Assembly: GCA_027422505.1 (NCBI GenBank)
Contig: JAPQWV010000328.1
Coordinates: 1 to 64,000 of the forward strand
DNA: 64,000 bases
Source of the DNA: Craterostigma plantagineum
Taxonomy: Eukaryota > Streptophyta > Magnoliopsida > Lamiales > Linderniaceae
Direction: 5' to 3'
The position numbers and the translations under genes were made by a program. The notes beneath the pieces were generated by a model that was not told where the DNA came from, ran no database searches, and saw nothing but the letters and a program-made list of their open reading frames with translations. Below are positions 11,901 through 23,640 of this stretch, piece by piece (the stretch's first letter is position 1; every line of letters begins with the position of its first letter).

Positions 11901-12527
11901 CCGTACAAAGCGCTATACGGGCGTAGGTGCAGATCCCCAGTACATTGGGACGAGGTTGGCGAACGGGCAGTGTTAGGCCCTGACATAGTACGAGAAATGA
12001 CGGAAGCCATTACTGCCATACGAGAAAGAATGCGAACGGCACAGAGTCGACAGAAAAGCTACGCCGACAGAAGACGTCGACCGCTGGAATTCGAAGAAGA
12101 CGATATGGTGTTTGTTAAGGTATCGCCGATGAAGGGCGTAAAGAGGTTCGGGAAGAAAGGGAAGCTAAGCCCTAGATATATCGGTCCATTTAGGATACTG
12201 AAGAGGGTTGGCGAGGTGGCATACCAATTAGAGCTGCCAGCCTCGTTATCGCAAGTGCATGACGTGTTCCACGTCTCGACGCTGCGGAAATACATAGCTG
12301 ACCCGAACCACGTGCTAGGAAACGAGTCCTTACATCAACAATTGAAGCCGGATCTGAGTTACGAGGAAACTCCGGTGGAAATATTGATGTACGAGACTAA
12401 AAGACTAAGGAATAAAGATATTCCCTTAGTGAAAGTACTGTGGCGGAACCAGTCCACGGAAGAAGCCACATGGGAACGGGAGGACGAAATGAGAACTCGT
12501 TACCCCGAGCTATTTCACACGGGCTGA
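8944..12527 (+). pseudogene. Tekay-1 pol (protease, RT, RNase H, integrase, chromodomain)
   Basis: Part one (8944-10716) starts with a CCHC knuckle ([14 protein letters not shown]), then protease ([11 protein letters not shown], near residue 90), RT ([10 protein letters not shown]; catalytic FIDD near residue 425) and the beginning of RNase H ([11 protein letters not shown]). A frameshift near 10712 moves the rest to another frame: RNase H ([18 protein letters not shown]), integrase HHCC zinc binding (11260-11400), the DDE core ([33 protein letters not shown]), a GPY/F module ([19 protein letters not shown]) and a C-terminal chromodomain-like segment ([17 protein letters not shown]). A TAG at 11841-11843 interrupts integrase. 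All catalytic motifs are present, but no single open frame spans them, so self-supplied transposition is unlikely. Confidence 0.95.
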
Positions 12528-12549
12528 TTTCGGGGGCGAAATCCTCCTT

Positions 12550-12562
12550 AAGGAGGGGAGGA
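12550..12562 (+). promoter_or_regulatory. polypurine tract of Tekay-1
   Basis: AAGGAGGGGAGGA directly abuts the TG of the 3' LTR. It is the plus-strand primer site expected for an LTR element. Confidence 0.9.
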
Positions 12563-15354
12563 TGTAGGACCCTGGTCCCGCAAGTTAGGTCGGCCAATAA
12601 AATTACGTATATGATCTAAGTGATTCTTGTGATTATTTGCATACATGATATATGCTTATGTGATCTTACGAATTTCATTCTTACATGTTACGAGAATTTC
12701 GTGCAAATACATGATAATGATATGTGCTCACGATGACCCGAGCTCATGAGAGGGATTTTCGAAAATAATAAGAGAAAGGAAGATGCACTTGATAGATGGG
12801 CTAAGACCTCTTATGGACTAGAAATTTATTATTAGTGGGCTAGAACTTAATTTAGCCCCAAAGCCAAGCAAGTTGGGAGACAAAATTCCCTAATTTAAGG
12901 GAAACCCACGCCCATACCATGGTCACCCCTCAATATGTAAGAAAATATCTAATCAAAATAATCCAAACCCCATAACCACAATTACAAAACCAACGAAAAG
13001 CAAAGCAGAGGAAGGAAGAAAGGCCGAGAGATAGGATTTCGAAATTGGTAAGTGAAACTCCATCCTTAAGCTTTGTAATTTCCGCAAATCTAGTAGTGTT
13101 AAATGTTCTAAAGGTAGAAGAGAGGTTTAGAGCTTATAATTCTAGGAAGAACAAGCTAAGAATCGTGTTTCGATGGGATGAAGAAGATAATAAAATGTCG
13201 AGGTTCATGAGAAATGCATGTCGACATTTTCTAATTCAAAGGTCGAAATATAATGTCGAATGATAGATAAGAAGTCGACCTATCCGATCGAGATTTATTA
13301 AAAGTCGAGATGCCAAGTGAATATTGAAACGATAGGATAAAATGTCGAGCTCATGTCGACTTCTTCTGTTTCAAATGTCGAGAGATTAAGGAAGAATGTC
13401 GAAACCTTGTTAGGAAAGATGCCGAGATCTTTACATATCATATATCGACATTTAGATATAAGAAATGTCGAGATCCACCTATAAGAGATGTCGAGGCACA
13501 ATGTCGAATGATAGCTAAAATGTCGAGCTTACATATCGAGATTTATATAATGTCGAGATGTCTAATGATAAATGTCGAAACCATAGTAAGGAAAGATGTC
13601 GAAACCATGTTAAGGAAAATGTCGAATGTTAAGATAGAAATGTCGAGCTTATATGACGAGACCCACGTTGAGCCATGTCGACATCTTCCTCAAATGTCGA
13701 AAGGCAATGTCGAAACCTTTATGCACCTCGACATTTAACTTCTTCACATCGACATTTTTGCTATGCCCACCTCTCGACATCTTAAGTATGATATCAAATT
13801 ATATCTCGACATTGGTACATTATAAGTAACCCCGAAAACACATATCGAGATCTTTGTAGAATGTAAATGTCGAACCCTTACATGTATCATATCGAGTTGT
13901 TATACCAAAACAAATGTCGAGATCTTCAAATAGTCCAAATGTCGAATTCTTACACATACAATGTCGAGACTTAATTAACCATGCACCCCGAAATTTATCC
14001 ACATGTCGAGCGAAATTGAGCGCTAAATGTCGAGATCAATTTTAATAATGAATACGAATTCTTGTAATATCGAAATCCTTACATACAATATTAAGGAAAA
14101 TATTTCAACACTTTTCAAGAACGTAGATAATCTTAGATAATGTACTGACATAATAATTTTATGATTAAGGTCGAAAATTAGGAATTTCGCCGAACCAGTA
14201 GCAGTTAATCTACGGACTCCAGGTAAGTAGAAATTCAACTACGACACGTAACTTGCCTGCGTTCTGAATTATTTGCTCGTGTATTTTATGTGAAATATGC
14301 ATGTTACGACATGATTTAATTTTACGTATGATGGCATGGTTTGCATATGTACATGAACATAGCATGAGCACTTGCACGCATGCGTAGTACGTAAGGCGCG
14401 AGGTATGAGCGTGCATAAAATCGCCTGTGTGCAATGTATACTCACCGATATTGGTGTTGGTGTCGACTCGAATGAAGAGTCACGGCTACCCCTATGCGGC
14501 CATGGCGAATGAAGCCATAAGGCCTGTATAAGAGGCTGGGGGAATACCCCGTATGCGGGAGATGCAACCTGGAGGATGCGGCCCGGGGCACCCGCTGAGT
14601 AAGGGAAGATTCCTTCGGGTGACCTTCTAGCGTGTAAAACACTACCCGGAGGGAAGATTCCTTCGGGTGACCTCCGTGGTTAGTGGCCTCGGTGTTGGCT
14701 ACCAGTGAGAAGCGTCCGCGTGGAGGCCACACTGAGTAAGGGAAGATTCCTTCAGGTGACCTTCTAGTGTGAGAACCTCCACACTTGAGATCTCTATGAT
14801 ATGGCGCATAGTGGGATAGAAAGCCGAGGGCCCGAATGAAATAAGAGCATAAGAAAAAGAGTATGAGTCAGGAGAAGAGTAAGAGTATGAGTAGAAGTGT
14901 ACGAGCGATAGAAAACGACGACGCGGATTGTCGATCGTTAGGACATGTGCATACATGCATAATTTCTGCTTACTGAGCCTCGGTGGCTCATTGTTTATGT
15001 TACGTGTTGTAGGTACAGACGATCACGGTACGTGATCCGAACTTTATGCGAGGCCAGTCTTTTGAAGCTATCCGGCTGCTTTTGTGGTGGGAGTGTGTGT
15101 ATGGATGACGACCTGTGAAGGCCGGGCGCATAGGGAGCTTTTGGCTGCACACACATACACTTGTATTTTGTGTAGACACGATTTCGATAATTTGTAGAAC
15201 GAATTACGAATATTCTTTTGACATGTATATAAGACTTCCGCATGCACTTTTAAAATGAAAAATTTTATTCGCCTTTTTACGTACTCGCACGATAACAAGG
15301 CATTAACACTTAGATTTAGAACGGAATACGAGGGCGGGACGACGGGTCGTGACA
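12563..15354 (+). repeat. Tekay-1 3' LTR
   Basis: Nearly identical to the 5' LTR along 2792 bp, with the same TGTCGA array (13196-14035), 22-bp motifs and stem-loop (14974-14990). It lacks the 32-bp stretch present in the 5' copy. The junction shows the short direct repeat TAG, which fits slippage or microhomology deletion. It is followed by target duplication ATCCA. Confidence 0.95.
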
Positions 15355-15359
15355 ATCCA
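15355..15359. repeat. target-site duplication of Tekay-1 (right copy)
   Basis: ATCCA, matching 5085-5089. Copia 1 integrase coding sequence resumes immediately afterwards. Confidence 0.95.
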
Positions 15360-16796
15360 TGTGTCTGAGTTCCAATGGTCGAGAAGTAGACACAATTTGC
15401 TTGACGTGATGAGATGCTCGCTTCATTTTTCCCAATTGACATGCCGAACACTGATGCTCCCTTTGTAGTAGTATAGTTGGAAGACCGTTAACCAACTTTT
15501 TCGAAGAAAGACGTTGGAGAGCTTTCATATTTAGATGAGATAGTCGTTGATGCCATAGGCTTTTCCTCTGTAAATCAATCTGAGAGATGAGGCATACAGC
15601 TGTCGAGGGCCGCACGGACATCAGGTTGATCGTGTAAAGATTGGATTTCCGAAGTCCTTGAAGGAGTTCTGTGTCCTGACTATCCAAAATTCTGCACCGG
15701 TCAGCATGAAAGACCACCTGGAACCCTTTGTCACAGAACTGGCCTATGCTGAACAAGTTATGGCGGAGGCCTTCGACATACGAGACATCTTTTATTGTCA
15801 GATCTCCAGAATGATATCTCCAAATCCAAGAATTTGAGCTGAGTCATTGTTTCCGAATCTGACTTTGCCATTTGGTCGGTCTTTGTAGTTGCTCAGCAGC
15901 TCTTGATTACCAGTCATGTGTGTGGAGCAACCAGAGTCGAGGTACCACACATGATGGATCTGCAAAAACAAATTAGAGAGCTTTAGGTACCCACTTAAGC
16001 ATGGGTCCTAGCAGATTAGCAGACTTAGTGTTGGGTTCAGATATGATTCCTTAATTTTTATTCGGAGGAGTTTTAATAACCCATTCCACTTTCGGAGAGG
16101 TGGGTTTGGGTTTTGCCTCTATAGGAGACTTGGCCTTTTTGGCTTTTGTCGTCCTAGGCGGAGATTTAGGAACCCATTTGGGTTGAACCTTGCAGGGAAG
16201 GTTAATTCAGCACGTACAAATGCTTTGGAAGGTTTGACCGAGGAAAAGATCTTTTCTATCAACAATCTCCTAAGGTGCTTGGGGGACTCAATCTTTACGG
16301 GATACCTTAGGTGAGTACAGGCATGTACAGCGCCATAAGCTTTCTTTATGGCTGGATCTTATTTCCTACGGGTCTTCCTTGTGCCATTTGTTTCAGAATT
16401 ATTATTTGTAATTTTTTAGGTAGAGCCTACTTCGAAATTGTCGCTTCTAAAGGTGATAGGCTGAAGTGAACAAGTAGAAGCAATTATTTTGAACGTAGAA
16501 ATGGCTCTTTTATTACTTCGAGTGTCTTTTATTGTAATAGAAGGAGTAACATTTTTAGAAACATTTAAATCTACTGGCTCGTTCTTTATCTTAGAACTAG
16601 ACACTCTCGCCTTCGTTTTCAGTGCTGGCCCTACGCTCCCTGTGGACGTAGGTGAAATAGAATTAGTCTCAGTACTTTTAAGAGAAGTATTAATGCTATT
16701 TTGATCTTTCGAAGACGATTTTTCGATTTTCACGCTTTTTATAATAGCGTGAGAGGTAGTTTTGGAGGATGAGGAAGCCTTGAGATTTTCCATCTC
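15360..16796 (-). pseudogene. copia 1 pol, 5' part (protease, GAG-pre-integrase, integrase N-part)
   Basis: This is the continuation of the copia 1 polyprotein on the minus strand, upstream in protein order of 2297-5084. It contains a basic Ser/Thr/Lys-rich linker (16416-16793), a protease active-site segment (WYLDSGCSTHMTG, minus strand at about 15912-15950) and the GAG-pre-integrase domain (SLWHQRLSHLNMKALQRLS, 15560-15600). It ends with the zinc-binding cysteines of integrase (HQCSACQLGK). The reading frame is broken between the protease and the pre-integrase domain. Tekay-1 cuts it at 15359, and a Harbinger-like element cuts it from gag at 16797. Confidence 0.85.
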
Positions 16797-16799
16797 TTA

Positions 16800-17569
16800 G
16801 GCTGCGTTTAGTACACTAGATAGGAAAAAAAACACATAAATTATCTTCAGATTAACAATCTTGTTTTTTATCTGGAACAGTAGATTATTATCTTGTTTAG
16901 TTACCAAGTTAAAGAAAAATAGTTATCTCATTCTTTACCTGTAAATTACAAAATTAACCTCACATTCAATTACATGGATAAGAGAGAACTCAGGTCGACA
17001 ATCAGATTTCTTCTTAATTACTGGAAAGAAAAACGATATATGGATTTTTTTCTACTTGTGTGTTGAATGCTGATAATAATCAAAGGCAACTTGCTGATAA
17101 GTTTTTCCTGAAGATCATGACAGATATTAGGGGTGGGACTGTGGCCGTTGGGAAGAAAATGACGTCGTTGTCTGAGGACAGCCTCGACGCTCTTTTACGC
17201 CGCCATGACCGCCGTCGGCGTTACGAAGCCTATCATCGGGGTGGAGTTGTCCAGCTGCTGACGGCCACTTTCTTCGTCGTTAATTTGAGGAAGATCCTCT
17301 TTTTCTGGTAGAAGTCGAATGGAGAGGTGAAATTAGGGCTTTAATTTGATGTCAATGGCAAGGTTATTGTCGTCATTACATAAAATAGTATGGGTTGGAT
17401 AAATAATATAGCTCAGCCCCATCAGATAAACTATCTTGTATTTATTGGACTATTAAAACGGGCTTTAAGTTATCTCGGGCCTTAATAAGTTTCGTTTTTT
17501 TAAACTGAACAAGATTTAGCTTGATTATTGGACCTTTATCTTGGATAATCCAGCAAAGTAAACGCAGCC
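16800..17569. mobile_element. Harbinger/Tourist-like non-autonomous element
   Basis: The ends read GGCTGCGTTTAG... and, on the other strand, GGCTGCGTTTAC..., giving terminal inverted repeats of about 12 bp. TTA is duplicated on both sides (16797-16799 and 17570-17572). TTA duplication plus G-rich inverted ends is typical of PIF/Harbinger. It is 770 bp long with no transposase motif, hence non-autonomous. The copia 2 copy shows the uninterrupted target sequence near 24490-24500. Confidence 0.85.
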
Positions 17570-17572
17570 TTA

Positions 17573-19799
17573 AAGAATTTTTTCTTTTCAGCTTCGAAAT
17601 TCTCTCGTTCTTTATCTAATTTTGCCTGTGACTCCTCTATCTGTTTTATGATAGGGGGTTTGTAGAGAATTTTGATAATTAACCTTTTTGACTTCCTCGT
17701 AGTGGGTTTGAGAATCAGGAGGTAGAACTTGAACTAAATCACTAAGGGTGTTAGAGATGGTTTGCTGTTTTTGTCTCTTTCATTTAGTTCAGTGTATCAA
17801 AGGGAATCTCAGGCCCATGTGAGGCTTGTTTAATAGATGAATCGAAAGCATTTTCATATGTCGATTCCGTAATGTTTCTAAGTGAGGTTGCAGCTAAACC
17901 CATGTGCTTAATATCATATATTTCTTTCTTCCGTAAAACTTGTGGGTTAGTGTAACCTATGCCTTCTATTGGATTATAGAACTCTATATCCTTTGGCTTG
18001 TTTAAGAATATCGTCTGTTCTGAATGTCCACTACGCCTAAGAAGATCATCTAATTTTTTAATTTTTGCATATAACTTCTTGCGTTCCTCAGGTAGGAGAG
18101 CATAATTATTTTTTACCGTTAGTTTAGCGGCTTGACAGGCATCTAGTTCCTTACTAAGCTCACTAACATTAGCATTTGATATTTCTAATTGAGCTTCTAA
18201 GTTAGTGATCGTAGAGGTAGCTTCGGTTATCCTACAATTTAAGGTGGCTTTCTCGTTGAGATTCCTAACCAGACAATTGTAGTTATTTGCTAGCCTATCT
18301 TCTAATTCCTTAATATTTTCACTATGCTGTCCTAATTGAGGTTGACTAGTCTCTCTAGAATGTAGGCTCTTAGTAAGTTCTTCTATTTTCGCACTAGAGC
18401 TCCTAAGTTCTGATTCGAGACTATCTATCTTCTCCTGAGATCTCTCAAATTTATTCTTTACTTCCTTTATACTTTTCTGCTCACGTTTCATGTTAGCATA
18501 TTGTGTTTGATATGATTCTAACATGGTCAATAATGTGAAGAAGAGACTACCTCTTTTATCAAAGTGGATGCGTTGTCGTCGTCCGTACGATTGGATGTTT
18601 CGGTGTCTGATTCATTGTCGAGATGGGCCATGAGAGCTAGATTCTCTTCTTCAGAACTCGACGTGTCCTCGAGCCATTGGTCCTGTTCAGCCATGAGAGC
18701 TACTCCAGCTTCCTTCTCTTTCGTCAGTTGGAGCTTCCTGGAGTAGTAGTTAGCATCTCTTTTCTTTGGAAGAGTGCACTCTCTGGCGAAGTGACCTAGC
18801 TTGCAACAATTGAAGCATTTGTTAGCCTCCTTAGTGTTCTTGACTTCGGAGCTCTCTGGTGCACGCTCTTTGTTTTTAGAGCTTGTAGTTCGAAGTCTGT
18901 TGGCTGAGGTTGAAGACTTCTTCTCGAAGTACTTCTTGCTCATCATTTGTCCTATGAGAGCTAACTGCTTTCCTAGAGCTTTCAAATTTGGCTCAACGTC
19001 GGAGTATGATTCTTCTTCCGACTCTGAAAGTGAAGGAGGCCCGACGATCTTTTCCTTTCTTGATCTTGAGCTCCTCTTCTCTGAGACTAAGGCAACAGTG
19101 TGTTGGGTCTGTTTGCCTTTCAGCTCTTTGAGAATCTCGCTCATATCGTCCTCATGCTGTGCGAGATTGTCAAATATGGCATGGACATCCAACTCCTCTA
19201 GATCTTTATTTTGTCGAATCTGAGCGGATATTTTCTTCCATTCCACGGGCAGAGAGGATAGAAATCTGATGTTTGTCTCCATATTACTCTTTGTGATTTC
19301 TATCTTCCCCCATCTCGTTGAGAAGAGTGAGGTATCTTTGATAGATCTCGTATAGACTCTCCTCCGGCTTTGTTTTGAAGGAGTCGTAAGCTGTGAGAAT
19401 GTTCGCTTTTTTGGCCTTTATGCCAACTTCCGTCCTCTGCATCATCCTATGCAGTTCATCCCACATTCCTTTAGCCGATGAAAGGCTATCAATATGTCTG
19501 TATATATTGTTGGGGATGCCCTGCATGAGGGTATTCATGGCTACTAGATCAGCCTTAGCTCGAGCCCTTTCCTCTAAAGAGTATTCCCTAGGCTCCTTTA
19601 GTCGCCTAGAAGGTGGAATTGGAGTAGCTGTTTCATCACCGGGTACATTTACCCAGAACTCCCTCTTCAAGAGACTGCAGTAGGTTTTCAGTTTGGTCTT
19701 TTAGAGCGATGAAACTTAGGAAGCGGCTTCTCCACACAGTATATTCGCCTCTTTGCAAATCGGCGGACGGTTGTCATTTCCGAGCGAGTAAGCATCCAT
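17573..19799 (-). pseudogene. copia 1 gag with coiled-coil extension
   Basis: The gag frame starts at ATG 19799-19797 (MDAYSLGNDNRPPI). It is followed by the UBN2-type gag domain (AMNTLMQGIPNNIYRHID, MWDELHRMMQRTEVG; 19284-19670), a continuation with LSSLPVEWKKI, and a CCHC-like knuckle (CFNCCKLGHFARECTL, about 18770-18820, with an extra Cys). A long Lys/Glu-rich coiled coil follows (17784-18530, heptad-like, about 180 residues). Small frame breaks separate 19670, 19284 and 18527. The coiled-coil extension makes this gag unusually long for copia and is shared with copia 2. The end runs into the Harbinger-like insertion. Confidence 0.85.
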
Positions 19800-20821
19800 T
19801 TTGTATTGTAGTCGAGTTGTTGAAGGATCTTTGTTAAGTGTTTTGAAGGTTTGAAGATGATGTAATGTGCTTCACAAGTGACAAAGTTTGTTAGTAGCGT
19901 TTGATTCGAAAATTAACTTCGAGAATTATTTTTGATTCAATCTTTAAAGTTTGATTGAAAATAATTTCGTCGAAATAGAATATACTGTATACTGTTCTCG
20001 TGCGAGAAAGTTTGTCAGCGAAATATTTTACGAGCGAAATAAATTGCTCAAAATCGTTCGGTCGAGAAAAATTTCCTGACCGTGAATTTATTTCGATCGT
20101 AAGAAACAATACGTTAGTAAGTTTCTCGACAAGTCAAAATAAATCTGTTGACTAGAAAAGTTTCTCGCGTGTAAATGATTTTCGCCTGGTCAAACGTCAA
20201 GGGTTCGACTGAAAAGTTTTTCGAGAGAAAGTTTTACGCATGCAAAGTCAAAATTAGTCTCGAAAAAGTTTTTCGCTGAATAAAGCTCGAGAAATATTTG
20301 TAACCAAAATCGTTTCTAGTGATGACGATTCTAGCGCTGACTTCGTATTCTGACCGAGAAAAATTCTCGCGCCACGTTTTTCGATCGAGAAACTAATCCG
20401 ATCGTAAACCTAGCCAGAAAATTAGAATGATCGAGAAAAATTCACAGAATACGATTAACACGTATTCAAGCAAAAACAAGGAGTTAGACAGTGAAATTTC
20501 AGGTAATTGCTCGCAATCAATTACTAACAACGCACGAACAATCAATTAAACACGTTATGAAGCAAAATATGTCGAATTTGAGCAAAATCAGAACATGTTC
20601 TTCATGTTCTTCGCAAACAGTAGCTCGCAGAATCGATTCAATCCTAAATCCGAAGTTCAAACAGCTACAAATTTGATCAAAATCAACATTTAGCACTTAA
20701 CCAGAAAAGAAACATCAAATTCAAGTCAATTAAGCACAGAATTATGCTATTGGATCGAAAAAAAATTTCACGCCAAACTATTCTTCGATGAACAGTAACC
20801 AGAAAATGATTAAGTCGCGAA
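19800..20821 (-). other. copia 1 long 5' leader with TCGA words
   Basis: About 1 kb of AT-rich noncoding sequence lies between the gag start and the LTR remnant. From 19910 to 20440 it is dense in TCGAGAAA, TTTTTCGA and GATCG words in both orientations. It aligns in style and in several stretches with the copia 2 leader (28154-29210). The primer binding site and most of the 5' LTR expected at its right end are missing. Confidence 0.7.
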
Positions 20822-20860
20822 GTTAATAAAATCAAGCACGATTAGAAATGGTATTCTACA
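20822..20860 (-). repeat. remnant of copia 1 5' LTR outer end
   Basis: The last 39 bases, ending GGTATTCTACA, resemble the outer end of the copia 2 LTR (ending GATATTCTACA at 29574). Copia 2 RNase H sequence starts at the next base. This suggests copia 1 inserted into copia 2 and later lost its primer site and most of this LTR. Confidence 0.65.
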
Positions 20861-23640
20861 GTACCCATAGTCGCGAAGTTAAGTCCACATCCATAGCATT
20901 TGTGAGCAACAGCTGGCAGCCGCGACGTATTCAGCCTCAGCCATCAATGTTGAGACACAGTTCTGCTTCTTGGACGACCAGCAGACTAGCTTTTCACCTA
21001 GAAATTGAGCGCCACTGATGTTCTTTTCCTGTCCATTCGGCAACCTGCGTAATCAGCGTCAGTGTAACCAATTGATTTGAAATTCATTCCCTTAGGATAC
21101 CATAAACCTAAGGTTGAGGTGCCCCAGAGGTAGCGCAGAATCCACTTAACCGCGAGCATGTGAGATTCTTCAGGGTTAGCTTGGAAACGGGCACATAGGC
21201 AAGTGGCAAACATAATATCCGGCTGGTTTGAGGTGAGATAGAGAAGAGAGCCGATTATGCTGCGATAGTGTGATGTCGACCGCTTTTCCAGTGGGATCAG
21301 CATCCAACCTACAGCTTGTTGACATAGGAGTGCTGAGAGGCTTGCTCTGATCTTGATGAAACTTTTTCAGAATATCCTTGATGTATTTAGTCTGACTTAT
21401 GAAGATGCCATCTGCAAGCTGCCTGACTTTGGAGTCCCAAGAAGAATTGCATCTCTCCCATGTGACTCATTCAAATTTGCTCTTCATCAAATCTCCAAAC
21501 CTCTTGCATAGCTGTGGATTTGTTGATCCGAGATGTCGCCTACTTAAACTTAGACGATCATCAAAGTCTTTGTCTTGCCATTTTATGAGGAGGGTCGTAT
21601 CGATCGTCCCTCAGATGAACCCAGATTTCACGAGGAAATCACTCAGGACATCATACCAAGCACGTGGGGCTTGTTTTAGTCCATAGAGAGCTTTGTCCAA
21701 TCGATAGACGTGATCGGGATGTTCTTGATCAACAAAGCCTTCTGGCTAAGCGACATAGACTTCCTCTTTTAACGCGACTTTGAGGAAGGCGGTCTTAACA
21801 TCCATTTGATATACTTTGAAGTCTCTGTGAGGTGCATAAGCCAAGAAAAGGCGGATGGCTTCGATTTGGGCAATAGGAGCATAGGTCTCGTCGTAGTCAA
21901 TGCCTTCCTGTTAATTGTATCCCTTCGCAACCAGCCTTGCTTTGTTCCGGATCACTTCCCCATCTTCATTCTTTTTGTTCTTAAACACCGTTTCGTCCCG
22001 ATAATGGTTATCCCATGGGGACAGGGTACTAATGTCCACACTTGAAGACGCTCGAATTGTTTGATCTCATCTTGCATAGCTGTCACCCAATCTGGGTCTT
22101 TAGTGCATCTGCTACCTTGGTTGGCTCATTTTGACTTAAGAAGCAGCTCAAGAGACGCTCGAATTGGTACATCGGCCTCATCGAGTGGTGGATCCACTAA
22201 AGGTGTATTGGTAATAGTGCCTGGCCGATATACGGGCTCAAAGAGAGAGTCCAGGTACTCCAATGCAAGTCTCGAAGCTTCTTCTGACGTTGAATCCTGA
22301 ATTGTTGCCATCTCGTGTTGGTTTTGTGCCAACACACCAGTGAATACGTGTTCCAAACTATTGTATTCAGAAGCCAACTGGTTAGGTACGGGTCCTAAAC
22401 CGAGGTGTGCAGCAACCATTTCTACCACTACGTGGAAAGTGACATTGTAGCTTTATTTGATTGAACGGTTGGACTTGATGTATACTCGTTATGCCTTTGA
22501 ATTTGATGAATACTCGACGAATGTGGCTTCAAATGCATTAGGGTCGAACTTAGCACGTTGCTCTCTGTCGTTCGCCAGAAAGCACTTGCACTCGAAGACC
22601 TTGAAGAAGGAGATATTGGTTACTAGCTTGTTTATTCTTTCGTACGAAGTTTTACCGAAGCGCTTGTGAACCACCGTCCTGTTCTGAGTGAAACAGGCTG
22701 TATTTTCTGCTTCAGCCCAAAGGAAGTGTGGGAGGCCAGAATGAATCAGCATCTTACGTGCTGCATCTTCCTTTCAACGCACCATTCTGTTGAGGCGTCT
22801 TGGCGGCTGAGAATTGCTGACTAATCCCATGTTTTTGATAGAAATCACTGAGGTACTTGTCTGAACTCAGTGCCATTATCCGTTCTGATGACTTGAATGG
22901 TTTGTTGCAGCAAATTCTGAGTAGCGTTCACAAAACTAATTATCAAGTCCCCGATCTCATCCTTAGTTCGGAGGAACTTCGTCCATGTGTAGCGAGAGTA
23001 ATCATCAACGATAACTAGCACGTACTTGCACCCATTAATACTCTGTGTCTGCATAGGTCCCAGAGGTCCATATGTAGCAATTCCAAAGATCGTGAAGTAG
23101 AGGCAACTAGTTTGATGTGATGAGACGCTCGCTTCTTTTTTCGTTGTTGACATGCCGAACATTGATGCTCTTTTTGTAGAATAATGGTTGGTAGATCATG
23201 AACCAACTTTTTTGTTGATAGTCGTTGTAGAGCTTTGATGTTTAGATGAGACACACGTTGATGCCATAAGTTGTTCCTCTGAATTGTAGTCTAGGAGATG
23301 AGACAAACAGCAATCGTGGTCCGCACAGACATCAGACTAATCATGTAAAGATTGGATTTCTGAAGTCTTTGGAGGAGTTCTTTGCTATGGCTGTCCAATA
23401 TTCTGCACCGGTCAGCATGAAAGACCACCTGGAATACTTTGTCAAAGAATTGGCCTATGCTGAACAAGTTATGCGGAGACCTTCGACGTAAGAGACATCC
23501 TTGATTGTCATATTTCCAGAATGATATCCCCAAATCTGACTTTTCCATTAGGTCGTTCCTTGTAGTTGTTCAGCAGCTCTTGTATTCACGTCATGTGTGT
23601 GGAGCAACCAGAGTCAAGGTACCACACATGATGGATCAGC
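20861..23640 (-). pseudogene. copia 2 pol (protease to RNase H)
   Basis: In protein order it has the protease motif (LDSGCSTH, about 23590-23625), GAG-pre-integrase (23200-23460), integrase core (TKFLRTKDE, IRTDNGTEF; 22845-23162) and integrase C-part (HSGLPHFLWAEA, DREQRAKFDPNA; 22489-22752). A degraded linker and RT (21380-22100) and the start of RNase H (GYTDADYAGCRMDRK, 20998-21303) follow. It has many frameshifts and stops. The TAG at 21746-21748 sits in exactly the same codon as in copia 1. Confidence 0.85.

Larger units (their letters stand above)
5090..15354 (+). mobile_element. Tekay-1: complete Ty3/gypsy chromovirus (Tekay/Del-like)
   Basis: This is a structurally complete 10265-bp element with 5' LTR 5090-7914, primer binding site 7918-7930, gag-pol 8058-12527, polypurine tract 12550-12562, 3' LTR 12563-15354 and ATCCA target duplications. 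Pol order is protease, RT, RNase H, integrase, and the pol C-terminus is chromodomain-like, which places it in the chromoviruses. The long LTRs and C-terminal motifs suggest the Tekay/Del lineage. The two LTRs differ by about a dozen substitutions (my count by eye), one 1-bp indel and one 32-bp indel, so insertion is recent. Gag-pol nevertheless carries frameshifts near 8684, between about 8890 and 8944 and near 10712, plus a stop at 11841-11843. Confidence 0.95.

Noticed and set aside
17060..17311. 83-residue frame inside the Harbinger-like element
   Set aside because: Too short and without DDE or Myb-like motifs. The element looks non-autonomous.
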